Shown piece by piece: positions 1-7,929 of a stretch of DNA of 64,000 nt. The translations under genes were made by a program, and so were the position numbers. How positions within the stretch are numbered: the first letter of the stretch is position 1; the number at the start of each line of letters is the position of its first letter. Source of the stretch: Bacteroides sp. MSB163. GTDB taxonomy: Bacteria > Bacteroidota > Bacteroidia > Bacteroidales > Bacteroidaceae. The notes under the pieces are model-generated. The model made no database searches, was not told where the DNA came from, and was given only the letters and a program-made list of their open reading frames with translations. Location: the NCBI RefSeq assembly GCF_036416795.1, contig NZ_CP143867.1, forward strand, positions 5,758,001-5,822,000. Direction: 5' to 3'.

Positions 1-647
1 CCCAGGCGGATAGCCGCACAGCCCCATGCTTTAGAGAAAGTCTGGAACACAACAAGATTCGGATATTTATCTAAATCCAGCAAGAACGACGGAGATTCAG
101 AAAAGTCACTGTACGCCTCATCCAGTATCACCAGCCCTTCAAACTCACGCAGCAACTTCTCTATCTCACTGCGCAACAGATCGTTTCCCGTAGGATTATT
201 GGGCGAACACAGGAATATCAGTTTCGTCCGTTCATCCGCAGTTGCCAGCAACTTGTCTGCCGAGAACTGAAAATGCCCGTCGAGCAGGACTTTGCGATAC
301 TCCACATTATTCACATCAGCACACACCTGATACATGCCGTAAGTAGGATCGATAGCCACCACATTGTCCAATCCCGGCTCACAGAAAGCACGGAAAACAA
401 GATCAATAGCTTCGTCACTACCATTGCCCAGGAAAATATGCTCGGGAGACACTTTCTTTATCTTGGAAAGTTCCGCTTTCAGTTCCCACTGCATCGGGTC
501 GGGATAGCGGTTGTGCGGCAAGTTGTACGGGTTCTCGTTCGCATCGAGAAATACCGATGCCGTTACACCTTTATATTCATCACGCGCCGAAGAGTAAGGT
601 TTCAGCTTCCAGATATTCGGACGGGTCAATTCTTGCAATGTTTTCAT
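1..647 (-). CDS. hisC: Histidinol-phosphate aminotransferase, C-terminal part outside the window
   Basis: PLP-dependent class I/II aminotransferase that converts imidazole-acetol phosphate to histidinol phosphate in the cytoplasm. I translated the strand from ATG at 645-647: it begins MKTLQELTRPNIWKLKPYSS and contains the family landmarks LDANENP near the N-terminus, the substrate and cofactor region FLGNGSDEAID, CSPNNPTG and LDEAYSDF, and the start of the Schiff-base lysine segment FSKAWG close to the window edge. About 215 residues of roughly 345 are present. It follows hisD by 94 bases in the same direction, so it is most likely the third gene of a hisGDC operon. The gap holds an imperfect AT-rich inverted repeat. 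Confidence 0.95.
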   Translation of the reverse strand, partial: MKTLQELTRPNIWKLKPYSSARDEYKGVTASVFLDANENPYNLPHNRYPDPMQWELKAELSKIKKVSPEHIFLGNGSDEAIDLVFRAFCEPGLDNVVAIDPTYGMYQVCADVNNVEYRKVLLDGHFQFSADKLLATADERTKLIFLCSPNNPTGNDLLRSEIEKLLREFEGLVILDEAYSDFSESPSFLLDLDKYPNLVVFQTFSKAWGCAAIRL

Positions 648-741
648 GATCTATAAATATGATAAAGTATTGAACACTAATTACGCGAATTACACAAATT
701 TCATCTTTACCCTTATTCGTGTAATCCCTGTAATTTGTATT

Positions 742-2022
742 CTATATTGTTTTTAATCTCACTGTTACCGCATTTTTGTGCGCATCCAGATGTTCGTTCG
801 CCGCCATCTCTTCAATGGCAGGGCCGATATTCTTCATTCCTTCCTGACGGATTTCCTGGAACGTAATCTTGCGGATAAAACTATCCAGGCTCACACCGCT
901 ATAAGCTTTCGCATATCCGTTCGTCGGCAAGGTATGATTCGTTCCCGAAGCATAGTCTCCCGCACTTTCCGGAGAGAGCGATCCCAAGAAAACCGAGCCC
1001 GCATTCACCACACGTTCTGCCACCTGCATATAGTCCGCAGTTTCCACAATCAGGTGTTCGGGCGCATATTCGTTTGTCAGTTCGATGGCCTCTTCCATAT
1101 CTTTCACCACAATAAGCTTACTGTTGGCAAGAGATTTCTCCGCAATTTCCTTACGGGGCAGAAGTTCCAGCTGACGTCCCACCTCCTCTTTCACAGCCTG
1201 TTGTAAAGCCTCCGAAGTGGTAATCAGCATTGCCTGACTATCCACACCGTGTTCAGCCTGGCTCAGCAGATCCGCAGCTACAAATACCGGATTCGCCGTT
1301 TCGTCCGCCAGCACTTCCACTTCCGACGGACCGGCAGGCATATCAATCGCCACATCACGCAGACTGACTAACTGTTTCGCTGCCGTCACATACTGGTTTC
1401 CCGGACCGAATATCTTATAAACCTTCGGCACGCTTTCCGTTCCGTAAGCCATCGAAGCAATAGCCTGTACGCCACCTGCCTTGAATATCCTGTTCACCCC
1501 TGCCACCTGTGCGGCAAAAAGAATAGCAGGATGCACCCTTCCTTCCTTATCCGGCGGTGTGCAAAGCACAATCTCCTTGCAACCCGCAATCTTCGCAGGC
1601 ACAGCCAGCATCAGCACCGTAGAGAACAGAGGAGCCGTTCCTCCGGGAATATACAATCCCACCTTTTCAATAGCCACCGCCTTTTGCCAGCACGTCACGC
1701 CCGGCATGGTTTCCACCTTCTTGCCCTCAAAACGCTGTGCAGCATGAAAAGTCTCTATATTCTGTTTAGCCAGACGGATAGCCGCCTTCAGTTTTTCATC
1801 CACCAGCATCTCCGCTTCTTTCAGTTCCGCCTCCGTCACTGCCAGCGATGCCAGCTCCGCCTTATCAAACTTTGCCTCCATCTCCAGCACCGCACGGTCA
1901 CCGTCCGACTTCACGCGGTCTATAATCTCCCGCACCGTATCGAACAGATTCTCAGTATTCATCACCGGACGTTTCAATATCTCCGCCCACTGTGATCTAT
2001 CCGGATTATTTATTAATTTCAT
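742..2022 (-). CDS. hisD: Histidinol dehydrogenase
   Basis: Zinc- and NAD-dependent enzyme for the last two steps of histidine synthesis, histidinol to histidinal to histidine. The 426-residue length is normal for the family. The signature region at about residues 225-260 is intact: IDMPAGPSEVEVLADE, then LLSQAEHGVDSQ with Gln255 and His258 in the positions of zinc ligands. The glycine-rich IPGGTAPL stretch at 125-132 is also typical. The start codon lies 13 bases after the hisG stop, which supports co-transcription from the attenuator-controlled promoter upstream of hisG. Confidence 0.98.
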   Translation of the reverse strand: MKLINNPDRSQWAEILKRPVMNTENLFDTVREIIDRVKSDGDRAVLEMEAKFDKAELASLAVTEAELKEAEMLVDEKLKAAIRLAKQNIETFHAAQRFEGKKVETMPGVTCWQKAVAIEKVGLYIPGGTAPLFSTVLMLAVPAKIAGCKEIVLCTPPDKEGRVHPAILFAAQVAGVNRIFKAGGVQAIASMAYGTESVPKVYKIFGPGNQYVTAAKQLVSLRDVAIDMPAGPSEVEVLADETANPVFVAADLLSQAEHGVDSQAMLITTSEALQQAVKEEVGRQLELLPRKEIAEKSLANSKLIVVKDMEEAIELTNEYAPEHLIVETADYMQVAERVVNAGSVFLGSLSPESAGDYASGTNHTLPTNGYAKAYSGVSLDSFIRKITFQEIRQEGMKNIGPAIEEMAANEHLDAHKNAVTVRLKTI

Positions 2023-2035
2023 TCTTAATTCTTCA

Positions 2036-2890
2036 TTAAATTATCATTTTTTCAATCGGCAGCACCAAAATTCCTTCTGCCCCCAGCGACTTCAGTTTTC
2101 CGATAATCTCCCAGAAGCACTTTTCATCCAGCACCGTATGAACTGAGCACCAGCCCTCCTGTGCCAACGGCATCACCGTCGGACTCTTCATACCCGGAAG
2201 CACCTGGATAATCTCTTCCAAACGTTCTTTCGGTGCATTCATCAGCACATACTTCTTATCTTCCGCTGTCTTCACAGCATCCATACGGAAAAGCAACTCT
2301 TTCAGGATTTCCTTTTTCTCGTCACACAGATTCCTGTTACCAATCAGCAGTGCTTCCGATTTCATCACCACTTCCACTTCTCTCAACCGGTTGCTCACCA
2401 GCGTAGACCCCGAACTTACAATATCAAAAATCGCGTCCGCCAGTCCGATGCCCGGTGCCACTTCTACGGAACCCGTAATCACGTGTATCTCCGCACTCAC
2501 ATTCTGTGTTTTCAGAAATGTACTGAGGATACCCGGATACGACGTCGCAATCTTCCGTCCTTCAAACCACTGCACACCCGGATATTCGATATCCTTCGGA
2601 ATTGCCAGTGACAAACGGCATTTGCTGAATCCGAGACGCTTTACAATCTCTGCATTTTCATTCTTCTCCACATATTCATTCTCGCCTACGATACCTATAT
2701 CCGCCACGCCTGTTGCCACTGACTGCGGAATATCATCATCACGCAAGAATAATACCTCTACAGGGAAATTAGACGATTGTACCAGCAATGAACGTTTCAC
2801 TGCATTCAATTTGATATCCGACTCTCCCAGAAATGACATCGTCTCGTCATAAAGACGACCTTTAGCTTGTACTGCAATTCTTAATAACAT
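2036..2890 (-). CDS. hisG: ATP phosphoribosyltransferase, long form
   Basis: First and feedback-regulated enzyme of histidine synthesis; joins ATP and PRPP. The start at 2888-2890 (MLLRIAVQAKGRLYDET) gives 284 residues, normal for the long HisG class. An in-frame upstream extension to 2959 exists, but it runs through the attenuator hairpin and is not credible. The PRPP-binding segment (DAIFDIVSSGSTLVSNRL) is recognisable at about residues 150-168. The C-terminal 75 residues, including MKSPTVMPLAQEGW, form the ACT-like regulatory domain found only in the long form. It is the first structural gene after the leader peptide and terminator. Confidence 0.97.
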   Translation of the reverse strand: MLLRIAVQAKGRLYDETMSFLGESDIKLNAVKRSLLVQSSNFPVEVLFLRDDDIPQSVATGVADIGIVGENEYVEKNENAEIVKRLGFSKCRLSLAIPKDIEYPGVQWFEGRKIATSYPGILSTFLKTQNVSAEIHVITGSVEVAPGIGLADAIFDIVSSGSTLVSNRLREVEVVMKSEALLIGNRNLCDEKKEILKELLFRMDAVKTAEDKKYVLMNAPKERLEEIIQVLPGMKSPTVMPLAQEGWCSVHTVLDEKCFWEIIGKLKSLGAEGILVLPIEKMII

Positions 2891-2935
2891 AAGATTTATG
2901 ATTTTTAATTTATGATTTATTCTTGAAAACAAAAA

Positions 2936-2966
2936 ACGAGGCTTGCCATTATCCGGCAAGCCTCGT
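2936..2966 (-). terminator. Attenuator terminator of the his operon
   Basis: A perfect 12-bp stem, ACGAGGCTTGCC paired with GGCAAGCCTCGT around a 7-base loop, followed on the minus strand by TTTTTTGTTTTC. It lies between the His-rich leader peptide and hisG, where an attenuator terminator is expected. Its 5' arm can alternatively pair with CGGTAGGC at the leader stop codon (3005-3012), giving an 8-bp antiterminator that includes two G-U pairs. Confidence 0.88.
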
Positions 2967-3006
2967 CATTTATATGTTTATTCATTATGCACATACAATC
3001 ATACGC

Positions 3007-3063
3007 CTACCGATTATTCGTCAGGTAATGATGATGGTGATGATGTGCAACAATATTTTTCAT
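3007..3063 (-). CDS. His operon leader peptide, 18 residues with six consecutive His
   Basis: ATG at 3061-3063 opens an 18-codon ORF, MKNIVAHHHHHHYLTNNR, ending in TAG. Codons 7-12 are all histidine. It sits 41 bases before an intrinsic terminator hairpin and about 120 bases before hisG, on the same strand. The peptide is too short for automatic ORF calling. Its expected role is to sense charged tRNA-His: stalling on the His run leaves the leader stop-codon region free to pair with the terminator 5' arm. The coding potential is read directly; the mechanism is inferred from classical attenuation. Confidence 0.88.
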   Translation of the reverse strand: MKNIVAHHHHHHYLTNNR

Positions 3064-3086
3064 ACAATTCTTTTGTTTTGATGCGA

Positions 3087-3118
3087 CAAAAGTAAACTAT
3101 CCGTTTGAAACTTCCAAA
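3087..3118 (-). promoter_or_regulatory. Promoter of the his operon
   Basis: On the minus strand, TTTG (3115-3118), 20 bases, then TACTTTTG (3087-3094) fits the Bacteroides primary sigma promoter TTTG-N19-21-TAnnTTTG. The predicted transcript start near 3080 leaves about 17 bases before the leader peptide start codon. Confidence 0.75.
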
Positions 3119-3248
3119 GATTTATCACAAAAAGTTTCGTTTTCCTATCATTTTCTTAGTTTACGCTACAAATTACACCGATTTGCACAGATCAATTTAT
3201 TATGGTATAGAAATGAGGTAAATGATTTTAGCCTATGTATTCAATCTC

Positions 3249-3342
3249 TTAGACGCAGATGACACGGATGACACGGATTTAAAGGCTGCGCTGTCACATC
3301 AATAAATAAAAAATCTGCGTCATCCGTGTCATCCGCGTCTAA
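3249..3342. repeat. Long intergenic inverted repeat
   Basis: Two 32-base arms (3249-3280 and 3311-3342) are reverse complements with three mismatches. Each arm is built of near-tandem words, for example GATGACACGGATGACACGG. It fills much of the 325-base gap between the his promoter and the thioesterase gene. It could act as a terminator or mRNA stabiliser; nothing codes here. Confidence 0.85.
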
Positions 3343-3388
3343 AAAATAAATCATCACTTCATTCAAAACCCTCCAATAGTGAGCAAAC

Positions 3389-3880
3389 TTAAATCAGCGG
3401 CAGAATCTCCTCCTTCTCCACATCGCAGTGATGAAAGTGCATTTCTTGCTCCGCCTTCTCCTTCGGGAAAGTGAAGTAAGTGCATACCGCCTCCGAGCAC
3501 ACCTCTCCCGCCTCATTATAAAGTTTCGCGTCGATAATCACGATATTCCGCTTTTGCTCACGTATGGAAGCCCTCAACACGACGTGCGAGTCTGTAGTCG
3601 ACACCGGTTTACGAAAACGAGTTTCCATCTTCGAGGTCACCCCGCTTGTCTGCAACTTACGCACTACCACCCATCCGCAAATTTCATCCAGCAACACCGA
3701 CTGAATGCCACCATGCAGCGTATTCAGCCAACCCTGATACTCAGGACGCGGCTTCCAAAGGCTTACCACCTCATCGCCATCCTCGTAAAACTCCATTTTC
3801 ACACCGGACTCATTATTGGGAGCACAACCGAAACAATTGTATCCTTCCAAATCTTTCCACGGGTTAATAATCTTCTTCAT
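3389..3880 (-). CDS. PaaI-family hotdog-fold thioesterase
   Basis: A 163-residue cytoplasmic hotdog-fold protein. The core motif LNTLHGGIQSVLLDEICGW near residues 52-70 matches the HGG...D/E catalytic helix of the PaaI/4HBT superfamily, which hydrolyses acyl-CoA thioesters. The N-terminal segment has Cys residues (NCFGCAPNN) common in the subgroup that includes THEM4-like proteins. Substrate cannot be told from sequence. It is followed on the same strand by no close gene and preceded by the YD-repeat gene with 62 bases between. Confidence 0.85.
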   Translation of the reverse strand: MKKIINPWKDLEGYNCFGCAPNNESGVKMEFYEDGDEVVSLWKPRPEYQGWLNTLHGGIQSVLLDEICGWVVVRKLQTSGVTSKMETRFRKPVSTTDSHVVLRASIREQKRNIVIIDAKLYNEAGEVCSEAVCTYFTFPKEKAEQEMHFHHCDVEKEEILPLI

Positions 3881-3942
3881 ACAATTTCGTTTTTATTTTT
3901 AATGGGTATGCGGACAACGCGAATAAAGCGGACGAACGCGGA

Positions 3943-5517
3943 TTAATTATAATATGTATATTCACGCTCTTCGTACACCACAGGCACATCGTCTATATAC
4001 TTAATTCTGATTTTCCAGTTTCCCTGGTTGTCATTATGGAACTTATAGACGTATTTCACTTCTTCAGTTTGCCCTTCCGGACGCTCTGTTCCGGAAATCA
4101 GTTCCCCTTTGGTATTGTACCGGTACGTATGCTGGCTTTGAGGTGTACCATCCGGTGAAAGATATTCCTCGAACACTACACGCCCCTGAAAATTATAGCC
4201 TCTCCGGACAGAGCCAACCGGATCAACTCCTTCGGGTTGCAACAGCACTTTCCGCTCTATTTGCTGCCCATAGGAATCATACATATAACGGAACTCACTG
4301 CATTTTGTTCCATTCGTCAGGTAACCGGCTTCCTGTACCATATTACCTTCTATGTCGTAGCGAAATATATCCCGTTGCATAATTTCACCCTTATCATCCA
4401 GTATCGAACAATGTCTGAGACGCCCTTCTTTATCATATCCATAATTCTTGTTTACCGTCAGTACCCCCGCCGGTGTATAATGGTTTTCTTTCAACAAATT
4501 CCCATTTTCATCATATTCATACTGAATCTTTTCCCGGCATCCCCCCGCTTCTGTGAACCGTTCTTCTTTCATTTTCCGTCCGTTTTCACCAAACTCGTAA
4601 ACAAAGAACTGTCCTTTCTTCTCTCCCTTATCCACAGCCTGCGGACCTTTGGCGATAGCAACGTACGACCTTTGCTGTACCTTCTTCACTTTACCGCGCA
4701 GGGGTATTTTCTCCCAGTCATTTCCACCGTCTGCATACTCTATATCTCTACGGATAATGAAATTCGGTTCTCCATACTCATTGCAACCTTCAAAACGCTC
4801 TGTCCAGTTACCCGCTTCATCTATCTTCCGAATCGGATTCTTCTGATTATCCTCTTTTACCACCCGCATCTTCCCAAACCGTAGTGCGCCCATTCTTTTC
4901 AGAGTCAGTGTATCCCAACTTTCAACCCGGTATTCTCCCACACGTTCCATATTTCCATCCGGACCATCTATCAGGATTACTTTCTCCGGCATTCCCTCCG
5001 CATTGTACAACACTTGTCTGCCCCATGACCTATTTTTCACATAGTCTTTGGAGTACTTTTTCAGTACCTTTCCCGCTTCATCGTACAACGCAGAAACAAT
5101 CTGAAGCGTATCTTCCTGCCCGTTCATAGAGACAATGCTATTCAGACGCCCCTTTTCATCGTACGTATAATTCCAGCAATCGCTGACTCCCCTGTCCGCA
5201 GTCGCATAAATCTCGCGCGACACCTGTCCGGCAGGGTTATACACATACACCAGCTTACCATGCGGACTGCCATCCGGCTTCAGCCTGTTCTCTACCATCG
5301 TACGGCCTTTGCTGTCATACTTCACGAATGTGATATAATCCACCACCTTACCGGTCACCCACACAGTGTCCTTCAGTAGCGGCTCATACACCACCGTACG
5401 TATGTTTTTAATGCCCGGCTGATCCTGGGCGCGAAGTGCAGTCGAACCAGCTGCCAACAGAAGAAGCAAACCCAATATTTTACATCTCTCAGAAATAAAT
5501 CGGTATCTCATATTCAA
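3943..5517 (-). CDS. Secreted YD-repeat (RHS-like) protein
   Basis: A 524-residue protein with a signal peptide (residues about 1-30, hydrophobic LGLLLLLAAGS, ending ALRAQ). The rest is made of irregular repeats of the type YDEKGRL, YDEAGKVLKKY, YDENGNLLKENHY, YNFQGRVVFEEY and YNTKGELI, which correspond to YD/RHS repeats that build a beta-sheet shell. It lacks the long core and C-terminal toxin of true Rhs proteins, so it is probably a periplasmic or surface beta-structure protein of unknown role. No partner gene is evident. Confidence 0.75.
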   Translation of the reverse strand: MNMRYRFISERCKILGLLLLLAAGSTALRAQDQPGIKNIRTVVYEPLLKDTVWVTGKVVDYITFVKYDSKGRTMVENRLKPDGSPHGKLVYVYNPAGQVSREIYATADRGVSDCWNYTYDEKGRLNSIVSMNGQEDTLQIVSALYDEAGKVLKKYSKDYVKNRSWGRQVLYNAEGMPEKVILIDGPDGNMERVGEYRVESWDTLTLKRMGALRFGKMRVVKEDNQKNPIRKIDEAGNWTERFEGCNEYGEPNFIIRRDIEYADGGNDWEKIPLRGKVKKVQQRSYVAIAKGPQAVDKGEKKGQFFVYEFGENGRKMKEERFTEAGGCREKIQYEYDENGNLLKENHYTPAGVLTVNKNYGYDKEGRLRHCSILDDKGEIMQRDIFRYDIEGNMVQEAGYLTNGTKCSEFRYMYDSYGQQIERKVLLQPEGVDPVGSVRRGYNFQGRVVFEEYLSPDGTPQSQHTYRYNTKGELISGTERPEGQTEEVKYVYKFHNDNQGNWKIRIKYIDDVPVVYEEREYTYYN

Positions 5518-5574
5518 TAGTGTTTTTCAATATGTTGCCACAAATGTAACAATACTTCGGCACGCACAAAAAAA

Positions 5575-5600
5575 GGCGGGGAGTTTTTTACTCCCGCGCC
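5575..5600 (-). terminator. Intrinsic terminator after glpT
   Basis: On the minus strand a GC-rich hairpin (GGCGCGGGAGT / ACTCCCCGCC with one bulged base) is followed by TTTTTTTG. It lies 47 bases downstream of the glpT-like stop codon and marks the end of the SusCD organophosphate operon. Confidence 0.85.
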
Positions 5601-5646
5601 TCCGCTTTTACTTCAAAACAAGAATGATGGACTAATTTCTACAATC

Positions 5647-6999
5647 CTATTCAATTTCTTCATTCCGAGCATTCCAAACTAACAGTGCCAACAATACTGA
5701 TAATACCGCCGCACCGATCCAAAACCAATTGATATACGTAAAATCATAAACATCCGCCCCATTCACTACCGTTTTGTTTCCTTCTATCAACACACCGCTC
5801 ATCACATCTTGCAATCCGGCACCTATGTAACTGGCAACCCCCACTACTCCCAGTGCCGCACCTGAAGCATTACGCGGAGCAATATCGACCGCCATCAGTC
5901 CACCCAGGAAGCACAGTAACACACCAATACTTGTTCCAAATAAAATCATAGCCGTCACATCTACCCAAGTATGTGTATCAGGAACGAGTAAAAACAGACA
6001 CAAAGCGGCTACATTCATTAATCCAAAAATCAATGCAGGCACATTGCGACGCCCTCCGAACAGTTTATCCGATATGAATCCGGAAAAGACTGTACCAACA
6101 ATGCCGCAAACCGAATTGATCGAAATAATAAAGCTGGCATCCAAAGTAGTATATCCCTTCTCCGCCTCCAGATAAAACACTCCCCAACTATTCACTGCAT
6201 AACGGCTGATGTACATAAAAGCACTGGACAAAGCCAGTATCCAGATAGCAGGCATCAACAAAACCTGTTTTTGCGCTTTATTATAATCAGCTGCTTCCGC
6301 AGCATTCATTTCTTTTTTCTCTCTCGGCTGATTCACCGCCGGCAGGCCTTCACTCTGCGGAGTATCATGAAGGAAATGCCATATAATCAATGCTCCGATA
6401 AGCCCCACGAGACCTGCGCCCAGAAAACCATACCTCCATCCCAGAACACTAACCACAGAAGCAACGATGATGAAAGTCAAAGCCTCTCCTATGTTATGAC
6501 TGGCAGACCAAAATCCATAGAAAGATCCACGCTCTTTATCACTAAACCAACGGGAAAGCCCCACTACACACGAAGCAGCTCCCATAGACTGGAACCAACC
6601 ACTAATCCCCCAAAGAATGGCAAACAAGATAAATGAATTGGTAAATCCCAAACACAGATTAACCAATGCAGTAACCAATAAACCGGTAGTCATGAAGCGG
6701 TTTATATTGCTACGATCAGCGAGAAATCCATTTGCAAATTTTCCGATTGCATAAGTAAAGAAAAGCACAGAACCAATAATTCCTAATTCAGTTTCCGAAA
6801 AAATTCCCTCATCCACAATAGGCTTCTTCATTACATTCAGGCTCAACCGACAGACATAATACAAACCATACCCAAAGGTTGCAGCCAAAAAAGTAGACCA
6901 TTGCAAATGCTTCAACCGTTTCTTCTGTTTGGACAAAGACTCTCCGTTACAAGGTCTCGGCATTGAGACCCTGTAAAAATTAATAATATATTTCAGCAT
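5647..6999 (-). CDS. glpT: GlpT/UhpT-family organophosphate:phosphate antiporter
   Basis: A 450-residue major facilitator protein with about 12 membrane segments. The N-terminal signature GYGLYYVCRLSLNVMKKP (near residues 43-60) and the following GSVLFFTYAIGKFANGFLADR are diagnostic of the organophosphate:Pi antiporter family (GlpT, UhpT), with the Arg in YVCRLS at the substrate-phosphate site. The likely substrate is glycerol-3-phosphate, because the gene starts 12 bases after a glycerophosphodiester phosphodiesterase gene. It is the last gene before the operon terminator. Choice of GlpT over UhpT rests on context, not residues. Confidence 0.87.
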   Translation of the reverse strand: MLKYIINFYRVSMPRPCNGESLSKQKKRLKHLQWSTFLAATFGYGLYYVCRLSLNVMKKPIVDEGIFSETELGIIGSVLFFTYAIGKFANGFLADRSNINRFMTTGLLVTALVNLCLGFTNSFILFAILWGISGWFQSMGAASCVVGLSRWFSDKERGSFYGFWSASHNIGEALTFIIVASVVSVLGWRYGFLGAGLVGLIGALIIWHFLHDTPQSEGLPAVNQPREKKEMNAAEAADYNKAQKQVLLMPAIWILALSSAFMYISRYAVNSWGVFYLEAEKGYTTLDASFIISINSVCGIVGTVFSGFISDKLFGGRRNVPALIFGLMNVAALCLFLLVPDTHTWVDVTAMILFGTSIGVLLCFLGGLMAVDIAPRNASGAALGVVGVASYIGAGLQDVMSGVLIEGNKTVVNGADVYDFTYINWFWIGAAVLSVLLALLVWNARNEEIE

Positions 7000-7011
7000 A
7001 TTCTTGTGAGG

Positions 7012-7917
7012 TTAATCGTGAAGCTTCTTTGCTTTCAGATATTCCAGTAATAGTGCAGGACGATCTGTCTGAATCAGTTTAGCTCCTTGTCCAATGATCC
7101 ATCCCCAACTCTCCCCCGGTTGTTTCAACTCTACAGCAAGATCATCATCATGACCACCACAAAGTTCCGGCCACAAACTATTTATAAAAATCTTAGCACC
7201 ACTATCACGTACTTTCTTTATCAGTCTCTGCACCTCCGGACCGTCATTATCAAATACCAATTCAAAAGCCTGGGGTTTCATGTGTTCTAAATAACCGTCA
7301 ACAACCGCTTCTGCACCTTCCTTGTGTAAATCGATCACAGGCATAAAAATCATCTTATCCAACACTTCACCATTCTCAGCTTTCACCTGATCATAAGGGA
7401 GCCCGGCTTTCATTATACACTGATGCACAGTACCTGTTTTTTCAAGAATAACGTATGCCTCTTTAAAATAATCATACCCTTTATCCACATTCACCATGAT
7501 TTTGCCTTTACATAACTTCATCACTTCTTCAAAAGTAGGTATCAAGTGACGAGTTTTATGTCCGGCCCCATTTCTCATACGGAACTGATGCAACTCTTCC
7601 AACGTATAATCTTCCGGTTTACCTTTACCCGTAGTAGTACGGTCAATAGTTTTATCATGCATCAAAACAAGATGCCCATCTTTAGTACGCTTCAAATCAA
7701 TTTCAACCATATCCACTCCCATATCAATGCAATTTTGAATGGCTTGCAATGAGTTTTCCGGAGCATTACGCCAATCTGCACGGTGCGAAACCACCAGAAT
7801 TGATTTTTCAGCGGGTTCATTAAATGCTGTATGAATCCGTTCAGCAGGATTTTGTCCCCATAAAGCAACTGTACACAGCAATAAGAGGCAACTCAATAAA
7901 AATAGATTCCTTCTCAT
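7012..7917 (-). CDS. Secreted glycerophosphodiester phosphodiesterase
   Basis: A 301-residue GDPD with a signal peptide (residues 1-21, ending ALWGQ). It hydrolyses glycerophosphodiesters to glycerol-3-phosphate and an alcohol. The TIM-barrel catalytic set is intact: SHRADWRNAPEN (His45, Arg46, Glu54, Asn55), VEIDLKRTKDG (Glu72, Asp74) and MHD (His87). The C-terminal ILQTDRP-like element appears as LIQTDRPALLLEYLK. Secretion plus an adjacent G3P transporter suggests periplasmic release and uptake of glycerol-3-phosphate. GlpQ-type enzymes of this fold also cut poly(glycerol phosphate) teichoic acid. A decayed paralogue lies at 16850-17264. Confidence 0.93.
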   Translation of the reverse strand: MRRNLFLLSCLLLLCTVALWGQNPAERIHTAFNEPAEKSILVVSHRADWRNAPENSLQAIQNCIDMGVDMVEIDLKRTKDGHLVLMHDKTIDRTTTGKGKPEDYTLEELHQFRMRNGAGHKTRHLIPTFEEVMKLCKGKIMVNVDKGYDYFKEAYVILEKTGTVHQCIMKAGLPYDQVKAENGEVLDKMIFMPVIDLHKEGAEAVVDGYLEHMKPQAFELVFDNDGPEVQRLIKKVRDSGAKIFINSLWPELCGGHDDDLAVELKQPGESWGWIIGQGAKLIQTDRPALLLEYLKAKKLHD

Positions 7918-7929
7918 AAATTTTATTGT

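Noticed and set aside
721..736. Second copy of the CTGTAAT activator repeat near hisD
   Set aside because: TGTAAT occurs twice but nine bases apart and within an imperfect inverted repeat, not in the 11-bp register of the site at 18023-18051.
2891..2959. N-terminal extension of HisG (22 extra residues)
   Set aside because: The extension is encoded by the attenuator hairpin and AT-rich leader; HisG proteins start at the MLLRIAVQ segment.
3943..5517. Rhs polymorphic toxin
   Set aside because: YD-like repeats exist, but there is no RHS core motif, no C-terminal toxin, no immunity gene and no type VI secretion gene nearby.
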